From the NCBI GenBank assembly GCA_021730855.1, contig JAKFYM010000350.1:1-6900 (forward strand): 6,900 nt of DNA, given 5' to 3'. The position numbers and the translations under genes were made by a program. Source of the DNA: Bdellovibrionales bacterium (GTDB taxonomy: Bacteria > Bdellovibrionota > UBA1018 > CAIPTA01). Each line of letters opens with the position of its first letter. Position 1 is the first letter of the stretch. Positions 1 to 6,806 of this stretch are shown here, in pieces. The notes beneath the pieces are model-generated. The model did not search any database, was not told where the DNA came from, and worked only from the letters and a program-made list of their open reading frames with translations.

Positions 1-894
1 AAGGTGGTGGGTTTTCTCGACGACGACACCACTCGCTGGGGTAAGTCTGTGCCGATTCGTGAAGTGAACGCAAAAAATGGCAATGTGGTGCTTGGTGGCC
101 TCGATCTCATAGAGGCGCTATGCGAGAAGCAGGGGGTGCAGGAGGTCTTTATCGCGATGCCCTCGGCCACTTACCAGCGCAATTTAGAGATTGCGGAGTA
201 TTGCCGAAAGCTGCGCCTCAAGGTGTCGGTAGTGCCGCCCACCTATGGTCACCTCATGCACCAGCTCGAGGTGCGCGAGCTTGGGGGAATCCCCGTGATT
301 CAGGAAAAAGAGATTTCTCCGCGCCTTTGGTACCCCTACCTGAAGCGGGTCTTTGACCTCGTGCTTTCGATCTTGGCTTTGGTATTGCTCAGCCCACTAA
401 TGGCCTTGATTGCCATAGGAGTGCGGATCGATAGTCCCGGCCCCGTGCTCTTTAAACAAAAAAGAGTGGGTTTGAATGGGCGAGAGTTCAATTTTTTTAA
501 GTTTCGTTCGATGGTGGTCACCGCAAATCCCTATGATCTCACACCTAAATCGGCGGGTGACCCTAGGCTCACCAAATTTGGCCGTTGGTTAAGGCGTAGC
601 AGCCTGGATGAGCTTCCTCAGTTTTTCAATGTGATTCGCGGGGAAATGAGCGTGGTCGGCCCGCGGCCGGAAATGCCTTTCATCGTGGCCACGTATAATG
701 AGGAGCAAAGAGAGCGCTTGAAGGTGAAACCAGGGATCACCGGCGTTTGGCAAATTTCAGCGGTTCGTGGGGAGCCCATTCACGCGAATATGGAATACGA
801 TCTTTTCTATATCGAACACCGTTCGTTCTTGTTGGATCTCATCATTATGGCGAAGACGATTGCCACGGCCATTCGGGGCATTGGGGCGATTTAG
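1..894 (+). CDS. Polyprenyl-phosphate sugar-1-phosphate transferase (initiating enzyme), 5'-truncated by window edge
   Basis: This enzyme would transfer a sugar-1-phosphate from a nucleotide sugar to undecaprenyl phosphate at the inner membrane, the first committed step of polysaccharide assembly. Residues are numbered from the GTG at position 4. Residues 1-100 resemble the Rossmann-like CoA-binding-type domain found N-terminal in these proteins. Residues 114-140 form one hydrophobic helix with a Ser130-Pro131 break, like the re-entrant helix of PglC-type transferases. The catalytic domain (bacterial sugar transferase family) follows, with KFRSM at 166-170, the Asp202-Glu203 pair in SLDELPQ, GPRPEMP at 219-225 and KPGITGVWQ at 242-250. 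The frame is open to the left edge and the usual N-terminal membrane helices are absent, so the true start lies outside the window. It converges on the Wzy-like gene with overlapping stops. The donor sugar cannot be read from the sequence. Confidence 0.93.
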   Translation, partial: KVVGFLDDDTTRWGKSVPIREVNAKNGNVVLGGLDLIEALCEKQGVQEVFIAMPSATYQRNLEIAEYCRKLRLKVSVVPPTYGHLMHQLEVRELGGIPVIQEKEISPRLWYPYLKRVFDLVLSILALVLLSPLMALIAIGVRIDSPGPVLFKQKRVGLNGREFNFFKFRSMVVTANPYDLTPKSAGDPRLTKFGRWLRRSSLDELPQFFNVIRGEMSVVGPRPEMPFIVATYNEEQRERLKVKPGITGVWQISAVRGEPIHANMEYDLFYIEHRSFLLDLIIMAKTIATAIRGIGAI

Positions 895-2225
895 GCCGGG
901 TTGGGTAGGGCGAGACGACTCCAGAGAGCATACCAAACCCAGATGTCTCCACGGGCGATATTGCCCAGCCAAAGCGTGACGAAGAAAAAGAACACAAGAC
1001 TTGCCACCAGGGAGCCCAGCACTAGGAGGTCGTTACTCTCTCTGAATCGCCGCCATTGGGAACGTAAGAAAAAGAAGGCGGCGGAGAAAAAAAGCAGGAT
1101 GCCCGGAATCCCTCCCTCGGCGAGCGTTTGTCCCCAGATGCTCATGATCACTTCGTCGCCGAAGGTGTTCTTCTTGAAGTATCTTTGGTCGAGGGTCCAT
1201 TGCGGCAGTGTGAACTCAATATCTGTCCGTAAATAGTGGTCCATCCAGTATTTGAAAGAAGCTCCGAGCCCGGTGCCTTTGCCATTCGTTCTTTTTGCCA
1301 TATCCCAAGCGGTGGCGAGGGCGCGTATGCGCGCATTGCTGGGGCCGTCTTGGCCATTGACCATAGAGACCACCAGTCTTTCCTTGAGAACAAGGCGATG
1401 GCCGGGAGTAGTGATGGCAAAAAAGACTCCAGCAAAAACCACCGGTAGGATTACGAGAGCAAGATAGATTTTTCGAGAAATTCTACCCACGAACCTGCGG
1501 TAGAGTAGGCCAAAAAGAAAAATACCAGCCAGGAGTCCAAACCAGGCGGTGCGTGAGTTCGTGAAGACGAGCGCAAAGACGCAAGCGATCCACAGTAAGG
1601 AAAGTGACCATCTTTTCTGGAAAAGGATCCAGGGTAGAGTGGTCAATACTCCCAAACAAAGAAAAGTGCCTAGGTAGCTAGGCTCTGAAGCAAAAGCATG
1701 GGGCCGCGAAACGCCCCAGTCCAAATAGAGGTCTTGATTGAAGCCAATAAAACCTCCAACGTGGCCGAACTGGTAAGCTACCTGGTCAAAAAGGACGATG
1801 ACTGTATGGAACGCCATCGTGAACAAGGCCAACTTTAGGAAGGAAAAGCGATCGACTTTAGCTGCTAGAAGCTGGGCCGTGCCCCAAATCGTGAATAGGT
1901 TAAAAACGAGCCAACCTGTGTAGAGGATAGTTTTGAGTGGGTAAGCGCTCCAGGGAGAGGTGAGAATATAGTAGCCAGCCAGGCCAAGAATAGAGATGGA
2001 AAAGCCTGAGCCCAAGCGGGCGAGGACGTCTTTGCGCTTGAGAGGCAAATTTTCGACGAGGGCGCAGAGAAAAGCGAGCAAGAAAAAACCCTGGTGGGCC
2101 TTGAGCGTAAATTTATAAACTTCCAGGGTGGCGAGCAGATCCCAGGTGCAAGTAAAAAATCCAGCGGAAAAAAAGATGAACGCGAGCTGCCCTTTTTGGA
2201 TTTTATCCGTCCATTTATTGATCAC
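891..2225 (-). CDS. O-antigen polymerase / ligase-like polytopic membrane protein (Wzy/WaaL type)
   Basis: This 444-aa inner-membrane protein has about 11 hydrophobic segments (roughly residues 12-34, 44-62, 74-92, 98-120, 128-150, 183-202, 206-223, 225-242, 252-272, 365-387 and 399-420). A large loop at about 273-364 is probably periplasmic. Family-like marks are HAFASEPSYLG at 176-186, TNSRTAW at 222-228, the Arg-rich stretch NARIRALATAWDMA at 297-310 followed by GTGLG, and EGGIPG at 370-375 before a helix. Together these fit the O-antigen ligase/polymerase superfamily, which joins lipid-linked glycan units or transfers them to an acceptor on the periplasmic face. Polymerase and ligase cannot be told apart here; the neighbouring initiating transferase favours a polymerase. 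The start is GTG (complement of CAC, 2223-2225), because an in-frame TAG lies just upstream at 2229-2231. No Shine-Dalgarno is visible. The stop is TAA at 891-893. Confidence 0.85.
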   Translation of the reverse strand: MINKWTDKIQKGQLAFIFFSAGFFTCTWDLLATLEVYKFTLKAHQGFFLLAFLCALVENLPLKRKDVLARLGSGFSISILGLAGYYILTSPWSAYPLKTILYTGWLVFNLFTIWGTAQLLAAKVDRFSFLKLALFTMAFHTVIVLFDQVAYQFGHVGGFIGFNQDLYLDWGVSRPHAFASEPSYLGTFLCLGVLTTLPWILFQKRWSLSLLWIACVFALVFTNSRTAWFGLLAGIFLFGLLYRRFVGRISRKIYLALVILPVVFAGVFFAITTPGHRLVLKERLVVSMVNGQDGPSNARIRALATAWDMAKRTNGKGTGLGASFKYWMDHYLRTDIEFTLPQWTLDQRYFKKNTFGDEVIMSIWGQTLAEGGIPGILLFFSAAFFFLRSQWRRFRESNDLLVLGSLVASLVFFFFVTLWLGNIARGDIWVWYALWSRLALPNPA

Positions 2226-2282
2226 CGACTATTTATATCGCATCTTTCCAGGCTTGGCGATTTATGCCAACCTTTTCGTCTG
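2226..2282. promoter_or_regulatory. Divergent intergenic spacer between wzy-like and GT4 genes
   Basis: These 57 bases separate two divergent start codons and should hold control signals for both genes unless promoters lie inside the coding regions. On the minus strand, TCGCCA (2255-2260) and TATAAA (2232-2237) are 17 bases apart, a loose sigma-70-like arrangement. Its start point would fall about 7 bases downstream, near the GTG at 2225, implying a leaderless or nearly leaderless message, which agrees with the missing Shine-Dalgarno. I see no convincing -35/-10 pair or ribosome binding site on the plus strand. The assignment is by eye and weak. Confidence 0.35.
2254..2270. repeat. Short inverted repeat TTGGC-N7-GCCAA, possible operator
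   Basis: A perfect 5-bp inverted repeat with a 7-base AT-rich centre lies in the divergent spacer and overlaps the candidate minus-strand -35 element. Its position and 17-bp length would suit a dimeric regulator binding site. A 5-bp arm pair is short enough to arise by chance, and no regulator gene is visible in the window. Confidence 0.3.
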
Positions 2283-3428
2283 ATGCACGTACTTGTGGCC
2301 CACAACCGCTACCAAATCCGGGGCGGTGAAGATGTTGTTGTCGACCGGGAAACCAAGCTTTTAGAAGAGGCGGGGATGCGGGTGTCGCGCTATTTCCGTG
2401 ATAGCCAAGAGATCCAGGGGCCTAGCCGCACCTTACAAACAGCCCTATCCTTGGCTCGCTCACGAAAGGAAGAGAAAGCATTTCGTGAGAAAATCCGGGA
2501 GCTGCGTCCGGATATCGTGCATGTGCACAATTATTTTCCCCTTCTCACGCCCGCGGTGTTTTTTGCCTGCTATGAAGAGGGCGTTCCCATCGTGCACACC
2601 CTACATAATTTCCGGCTATTCTGTGCCAATGGCCTTCTCTTGCGCGAGGGGAAGAATTGCACCCTTTGTTTGGACAAAGGCAGCAGCCTCCCCGGAGTGG
2701 TCCACCAATGTTATCGAAATTCGGCGCTCGCCACGATGCCCGTAGCCCGCATGATTGCTTCTCGTAACCAGTGGGTGCCCCTTGTGGATGCTTTCGTGAC
2801 CATGACGGAGTTTGCTCGGAGCTTGTTTGTGCTAAGTGGGCTGCCCGCGGAAAAATTGCATGTGAAGTCCAACTTCAGCCCCGATCTATCGGCGCGCTTT
2901 CCTCGCCAGGATCAGGGGTATGCTCTGTATGTTGGCCGGTTGAGCAACGAGAAAGGGATACGCACTCTTCGTCAGGCCTGGAAGGGGATGCCAATCCCTT
3001 TAAAATTCATTGGTGATGGGCCGTTAGCGGAGGACCTCCATGATTTTGAAGTGCATCTGCGGGGTAGCGCCGAGGATGTGGGGCGCTTGTTAGCCGGGGC
3101 GAGCTTGCTAGTCATGCCCACAGAGTGTTTTGAGGGCGCGGTGCCTTTGGTTTTGCTTGAGGCAATGTCGCTGGGTATCCCGGTGGTGACCAGCAAATTT
3201 GGAGCGGCAGGAGAGGTCTTTCGCGAGGGAGAAAATGCTTGGCTCTTCCCGGCGGGAGATAGGGAAGGCTTACGTGCGGCGGTGGGGCGGGCTCTCGCGG
3301 ATAGCGAAAAACGGAAGGCAGTGGCGGATGCGGGCCGTGCCACTTACTTACGAGAATTTGGGCCGGAGCGAAATTTAGCGCGGCTACAAGAAATCTATTC
3401 TGGCGTATTGCAGGCGAAACGGCCCTAG
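2283..3428 (+). CDS. GT4-family (group 1) glycosyltransferase
   Basis: This 381-aa GT-B enzyme probably adds a sugar from a nucleotide donor to a lipid-linked glycan on the cytoplasmic face of the inner membrane. The N-terminal acceptor domain (about 1-195) opens with a beta strand and an RGGED loop (13-17), followed by HVHNYFP at 80-86 and HTLHNFRLFC at 105-114. The C-terminal donor domain (about 212-375) starts with ALYVGRLSNEKG at 214-225 and holds IGDGP at 243-247 and the Glu-rich donor motif around E281, E284 and E293, followed by GIPVV. ATG 2283 was chosen because the characteristic N-terminus begins there; the open frame continues upstream to 2094, but that part lies antisense to the wzy-like gene and has no family character. 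No clear Shine-Dalgarno precedes it. The protein carries a cysteine cluster (C114, C126, C129, C143). Linkage and donor are unknown. Confidence 0.92.
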   Translation: MHVLVAHNRYQIRGGEDVVVDRETKLLEEAGMRVSRYFRDSQEIQGPSRTLQTALSLARSRKEEKAFREKIRELRPDIVHVHNYFPLLTPAVFFACYEEGVPIVHTLHNFRLFCANGLLLREGKNCTLCLDKGSSLPGVVHQCYRNSALATMPVARMIASRNQWVPLVDAFVTMTEFARSLFVLSGLPAEKLHVKSNFSPDLSARFPRQDQGYALYVGRLSNEKGIRTLRQAWKGMPIPLKFIGDGPLAEDLHDFEVHLRGSAEDVGRLLAGASLLVMPTECFEGAVPLVLLEAMSLGIPVVTSKFGAAGEVFREGENAWLFPAGDREGLRAAVGRALADSEKRKAVADAGRATYLREFGPERNLARLQEIYSGVLQAKRP

Positions 3429-5071
3429 AGCTCTTGGATTTCTGCTTGCAATGTGGGTGGTCGAAGGGCGGGGGCTTCTAGATCCCGCTCTATTCCTCGA
3501 CTAAAGAAATACTTTGCTCCCGATTCGACAAAGTCCAAAATATTTTGTTGAATCGTTTGGTGGCGTTCCGAAGTAAAGAGATCTAAGAAGTAATCATAAG
3601 CAGCGCTGGTGGACATACCACGATGACCACCCATCTTCTTCTCTGCTTCACGGTAGTTGGGGAAGATGAAATCGTCGGCGTAGATGTAGTAGTGATAGAG
3701 GTAATAAAACTCATAGAGGTCGTCTAGGCGCACGTCTAGTTTCAGTTCTTTTAGCCGTAGCAAGAGGGAGCGATATTCCTCTACGGTCTTTGGGTGCCAA
3801 TTAAAATTGTAGGCTTCCCGTGGATTGTAGCCGGCATTGATCACCTGCACGCCTAGTGCGGGGTACTCGTGCCCCACGGAGCCATAGGCCGTGAGCACAA
3901 AATTTAGGCCCTCCTCCACCAATTGCATGTGCGAGGTTTCTTTAGGAAGCATTTTGATACGCGGATATTTTGCCAGCAATTCCTTCATCGTTTCTTCGGT
4001 GCCCGGGAAAGGATCGGGATGCATTTTCAGGTACCACTCGTAATCTGTTTCTTCAGCCAGCTTGCCGAGAAAGGTGATCCATTCGTAGAAGTCGATGAAC
4101 AAGAGATCACCAAAAGCGTAAGGATTGTCATAGAAGCAGTGGCTTGCGATCAAGACCTTGATCTTATTATTTTGGCCTAAGAGCCGCTGAGCCGTGCGGC
4201 TTCGCGAATACCCACTCTTGGTGGAATATCCCATATCCACGCCCACCTCGCCGGAAAGGCGCCGTTCGATCTGGCGTTTTGCCAAGGCTTTGGCCTCTTT
4301 CTGTTCTTGGGGGGAGAGGCGGGCGAACATTTTCCGTAAGTGAGGAAAGTATCCATAACTCTCGAGTGGGCGTGTGAGGCGATAGATACCACGCGCATAG
4401 GGCACGTAAACCGGGATGTTTTTTTGAAAAGCGATTTTTGCCGGAATATTCAGGTGATTGTAGCAGCAATGGCTTAGGACCAAGGCGTGCACAGGCTGTT
4501 TTTGGAAAAAGTCCTCCCAGAACAGCACCAGCTCCACGGCCTCGGCCACTATCCCACGCAGTTTCCCTTCAATATAAACCGTGGGTCGGCCACAGAAGCG
4601 TAAATACGATTCATAGATGTCGATCCCTACGGGATAACCATTCACTTTGATTTGAAAGACATCTTCTTTGGTCTTCAGGCCAGAGAAGATTGTGTCGGTG
4701 ATTTCGGTGGCTCTTTCCTTCACCGCCTTATTTGTCAGGCGGGTAAGCACCTCGGGGCCTGCGCCAAAGGACTGGTATAGGTGACGTAGATGAGGATTAT
4801 TAATTCCAAGGTAAGAGAAGGGCCGAAAGGCGGCTTTGTGTTTCTTGGCTAACACATTGAGGAAGTAGCTGGTGGTGATCACCGATTGCGCCACCGGAAA
4901 TGCGTCAAAGAGGATAACTCCACCTTCGTTTTCCTGTTTTTTCCAAATTTGGCGATTGTGGGCACAGAAACGGGCAACCGAAGCGTCGCGGGAGAAAAGC
5001 GCGAGCACTTCCCCAAGGAAAACCTTCAAAGGGGTGGGCAAGTATAGTTTTAAGAATTTGGTAGCTAACAT
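3425..5071 (-). CDS. Putative capsule/surface polysaccharide biosynthesis protein, probable GT-B-type transferase
   Basis: This 548-aa protein looks like the capsule-synthesis/Kdo-transferase-like group of predicted GT-B enzymes; I cannot assign a reaction. A first Rossmann-like half starts at about residue 51 (GVILFDAFPVAQS) and includes VHALVLSHCCYNH at 194-206. A second starts at about 304 (IKVLIASHCFYDN), then has WYLKMHPDPFPG at 346-357 and VLTAYGSVGHEYPALGVQVINAG at 392-414, the latter like the donor-binding loop and helix of such enzymes. An aromatic-rich stretch lies at 452-473. The N-terminal 27 residues are amphipathic or hydrophobic and could anchor the protein to the membrane; no cleavable signal peptide is evident, so it is probably cytoplasmic-face. 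ATG 5071 follows the ABC exporter stop by 7 bp with a good ribosome site, so the two are co-transcribed. The stop TAG overlaps the convergent glycosyltransferase stop. Confidence 0.72.
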   Translation of the reverse strand: MLATKFLKLYLPTPLKVFLGEVLALFSRDASVARFCAHNRQIWKKQENEGGVILFDAFPVAQSVITTSYFLNVLAKKHKAAFRPFSYLGINNPHLRHLYQSFGAGPEVLTRLTNKAVKERATEITDTIFSGLKTKEDVFQIKVNGYPVGIDIYESYLRFCGRPTVYIEGKLRGIVAEAVELVLFWEDFFQKQPVHALVLSHCCYNHLNIPAKIAFQKNIPVYVPYARGIYRLTRPLESYGYFPHLRKMFARLSPQEQKEAKALAKRQIERRLSGEVGVDMGYSTKSGYSRSRTAQRLLGQNNKIKVLIASHCFYDNPYAFGDLLFIDFYEWITFLGKLAEETDYEWYLKMHPDPFPGTEETMKELLAKYPRIKMLPKETSHMQLVEEGLNFVLTAYGSVGHEYPALGVQVINAGYNPREAYNFNWHPKTVEEYRSLLLRLKELKLDVRLDDLYEFYYLYHYYIYADDFIFPNYREAEKKMGGHRGMSTSAAYDYFLDLFTSERHQTIQQNILDFVESGAKYFFSRGIERDLEAPALRPPTLQAEIQEL

Positions 5072-5074
5072 TTT

Positions 5075-5080
5075 CCCTCT
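5075..5080 (-). promoter_or_regulatory. Ribosome binding site (AGAGGG) for the 548-aa gene
   Basis: On the minus strand the sequence reads CTAGAGGGAAA and then ATG. The purine-rich AGAGGG ends three bases before the start codon and overlaps the TAG stop of the upstream ABC gene. This supports ATG 5071 as the start and suggests coupled translation. It is the only clear Shine-Dalgarno among the starts visible here; the spacing is at the short end. Confidence 0.6.
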
Positions 5081-6806
5081 AGGACGCTACAAGCCGTCCA
5101 TTTCGCAAGACATAAACGAGATCGGCCACGTCTCGCAACGAAGTTTGGTGGGAGATAGCGATGACGCAAATCTCTTGGGCTATCGTTTTTAGCGAACGGC
5201 AAATCTCTCGCTCGGTTGCTGGATCCAAAGAGGCAGTCACCTCATCCAAGACCAAGATTTGCGGCTTTCGCAGGAGCGCACGGGCTAAGGAAATCCTCTG
5301 GCGCTGCCCCCCAGAGAGCGTAGCGCCCCGTTCTCCGAGAATAGTCTGCTCTTTTTTGGGCAAGGAATCTACGAATTCTTGCGCTCCGGCGAGGCGCAGC
5401 GCATGGGAGATGGAGGAGGGGTCATAACGATCAGAGCCTAGGGTGAGATTATGGAAAAGAGTGTCGTTGAGCAAAAACATTTCCTGGGGGACATAGCCTA
5501 TGGCTTGCCGCCAAGCCAGGAGCGGCAGATTCCGGATGGGTTTTCCGTCCACCAAGATATTTCCTTCCGTCGGCTCATATAGGCGAGACAAGAGATCAAG
5601 CAAGGTGGTTTTTCCGCCTCCGGAAGGCCCTTCAATGAGCACGAGGCCCCGCGCCGGAAGGCAAAGATTCAGCTGCTCCAGCACCAATTTGCTGCCGTAG
5701 CGGAAGCTGATATCCTGGAATCGCACTTCGTTCCGGATCTGGATCGAGGTGGGCTCTCCTGATCCTAGGTCTTCTTTTTGTCTCTCCGCCTCTTCTATCT
5801 CTCGCAAGACTGTCCAAAAAGATTCTTCTCCGGCCGCGCAATTTTGGATATTTTGCTGCAAAACATTGGTTCGGCTGAGCAGCCGCTGAAAGACAATTCC
5901 CAAAACCAATAAATTCGAAACCCCATCTAGCTGAAAACGCACGCAGTAAAGCACAAGTCCTACGAGCAAAAGCGCGGCGATCGGCTCATGCAGTGTTTTC
6001 ATGGCCTCAATGGCATTTAGCTCTTTTTGTTGGGCCTGGTTCAGGCGCTCGATGTCTTTTTTTAGATAGCCTTCGAGCCGCCCTTCCAAACCCATGGCCT
6101 TCAATGGTTTCATGCCTTGCAGATAGTCGGCAAATTTCGCCGAGAGGGTGTTGAGTACATGAAGCTGCTCGCTGCCCGCGAGCCGGGTGATGCGCACAAA
6201 ACGCATCAAACACCAAGCCACGAGAGCGGCGCTGAGGCCGGCCACGAGAGTGAGACGCCAGGAAACCACCAAGGAAAGGGCCACGTACACTCCCACTTGG
6301 ATGGCATTCGCGCAGATTTGGCAGGCATAGTAGTAAACAGAAGAGGCGCGGTAGCTATCTGTGGTGATGCGATTCACCACCATGCCCACGGGGCGATCTA
6401 GGGAGAAGCTCCAGCGCGCATAAAGCGAGGCGCTGACCATTTTCAGCCGAAAAAAGGCCATCACCTCGGTCACGCTTTTAGTCACGAGGCGCATGCCGAA
6501 AAACAAAAAGAGCGCCTTGCCGAAAAGACCTAGAAGCACCAGGGTCATGAGGGTCTCTATCTGAAAGGGCAGGCCCATTCCCTGAAAAAAGTTTGCCAAG
6601 CCGGCGAACTTTCCCTGCGCCAGCTCCGCCGTGGCTTCCGGGCGCATCGCCACCTCAAGCACGGGAAAGAGCGAAAGGATCCCAATGCCTTCTAGGAGTC
6701 CCGAGACGAAGAGCAGGGCAATGGTGATAAAAAATCTCTTTTTCTGTTGGCGGGCGCAATAGGCTACCACGCGGAAAAGGCTGTAGGAAGGCAGGGAGAT
6801 CTTCAC
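5079..6806 (-). CDS. ABC transporter, fused membrane and ATPase domains (MsbA/PglK-like lipid or glycan exporter)
   Basis: This 575-aa half-transporter should act as a homodimer in the inner membrane, using ATP to export or flip a lipid-linked substrate. The membrane domain (about 1-330) has helices near 25-50, 84-105, 160-182, 184-204, 275-293 and 297-315. The LEGIGILSLFPVL segment in helix 1 resembles PglK-type oligosaccharide flippases. The ATPase domain has an A-loop Tyr370, Walker A GPSGGGKTT (393-401), Q-loop Gln441, signature LSGGQ (498-502), Walker B ILVLDE (517-522), D-loop SLD (526-528) and H-loop His553, so all catalytic elements are intact. Length is close to that of PglK. The GTG start (6804-6806) overlaps the preceding gene's TGA as GTGA, indicating translational coupling; no Shine-Dalgarno is seen. 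The following 548-aa gene starts 7 bp after its stop. A lipid A-type or peptide substrate is possible, but the context favours a polysaccharide intermediate. Confidence 0.93.
   Translation of the reverse strand: MKISLPSYSLFRVVAYCARQQKKRFFITIALLFVSGLLEGIGILSLFPVLEVAMRPEATAELAQGKFAGLANFFQGMGLPFQIETLMTLVLLGLFGKALFLFFGMRLVTKSVTEVMAFFRLKMVSASLYARWSFSLDRPVGMVVNRITTDSYRASSVYYYACQICANAIQVGVYVALSLVVSWRLTLVAGLSAALVAWCLMRFVRITRLAGSEQLHVLNTLSAKFADYLQGMKPLKAMGLEGRLEGYLKKDIERLNQAQQKELNAIEAMKTLHEPIAALLLVGLVLYCVRFQLDGVSNLLVLGIVFQRLLSRTNVLQQNIQNCAAGEESFWTVLREIEEAERQKEDLGSGEPTSIQIRNEVRFQDISFRYGSKLVLEQLNLCLPARGLVLIEGPSGGGKTTLLDLLSRLYEPTEGNILVDGKPIRNLPLLAWRQAIGYVPQEMFLLNDTLFHNLTLGSDRYDPSSISHALRLAGAQEFVDSLPKKEQTILGERGATLSGGQRQRISLARALLRKPQILVLDEVTASLDPATEREICRSLKTIAQEICVIAISHQTSLRDVADLVYVLRNGRLVAS

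Noticed and set aside
4..6. GTG as the true start of the sugar transferase
   Set aside because: The frame is open to the window edge, the start would fall in the middle of a Rossmann-like strand, and no ribosome site can be seen.
491..498. Runs of seven T (also near 4419-4425 and 6057-6063) as phase-variation tracts
   Set aside because: All are short, lie inside intact frames, and reflect ordinary Phe or Lys codons; seven bases is too weak to claim slippage control.
901..1236. 111-codon plus-strand open frame inside the wzy-like gene
   Set aside because: Basic, low-character product antisense to a membrane-protein gene, as expected for a shadow frame.
2094..2282. In-frame upstream extension of the GT4 gene adding 63 residues
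   Set aside because: It lies mostly antisense to the start of the wzy-like gene, has no domain character, and the typical GT4 N-terminus begins at the ATG at 2283.
2972..3343. 123-codon open frame antisense to the GT4 gene
   Set aside because: Ser/Pro/Lys/Arg-rich low-character product, fully inside a well-supported gene; a reading-frame shadow.
3427..3434. AGAGCTCT palindrome at the convergent stop codons, as a terminator
   Set aside because: Only 8 bp with no loop and no T-run on either side; too small to act as an intrinsic terminator and likely chance.
4872..5192. 106-codon plus-strand open frame across the junction of the ABC and 548-aa genes
   Set aside because: Antisense to two strongly supported coding regions, and no recognisable motif.
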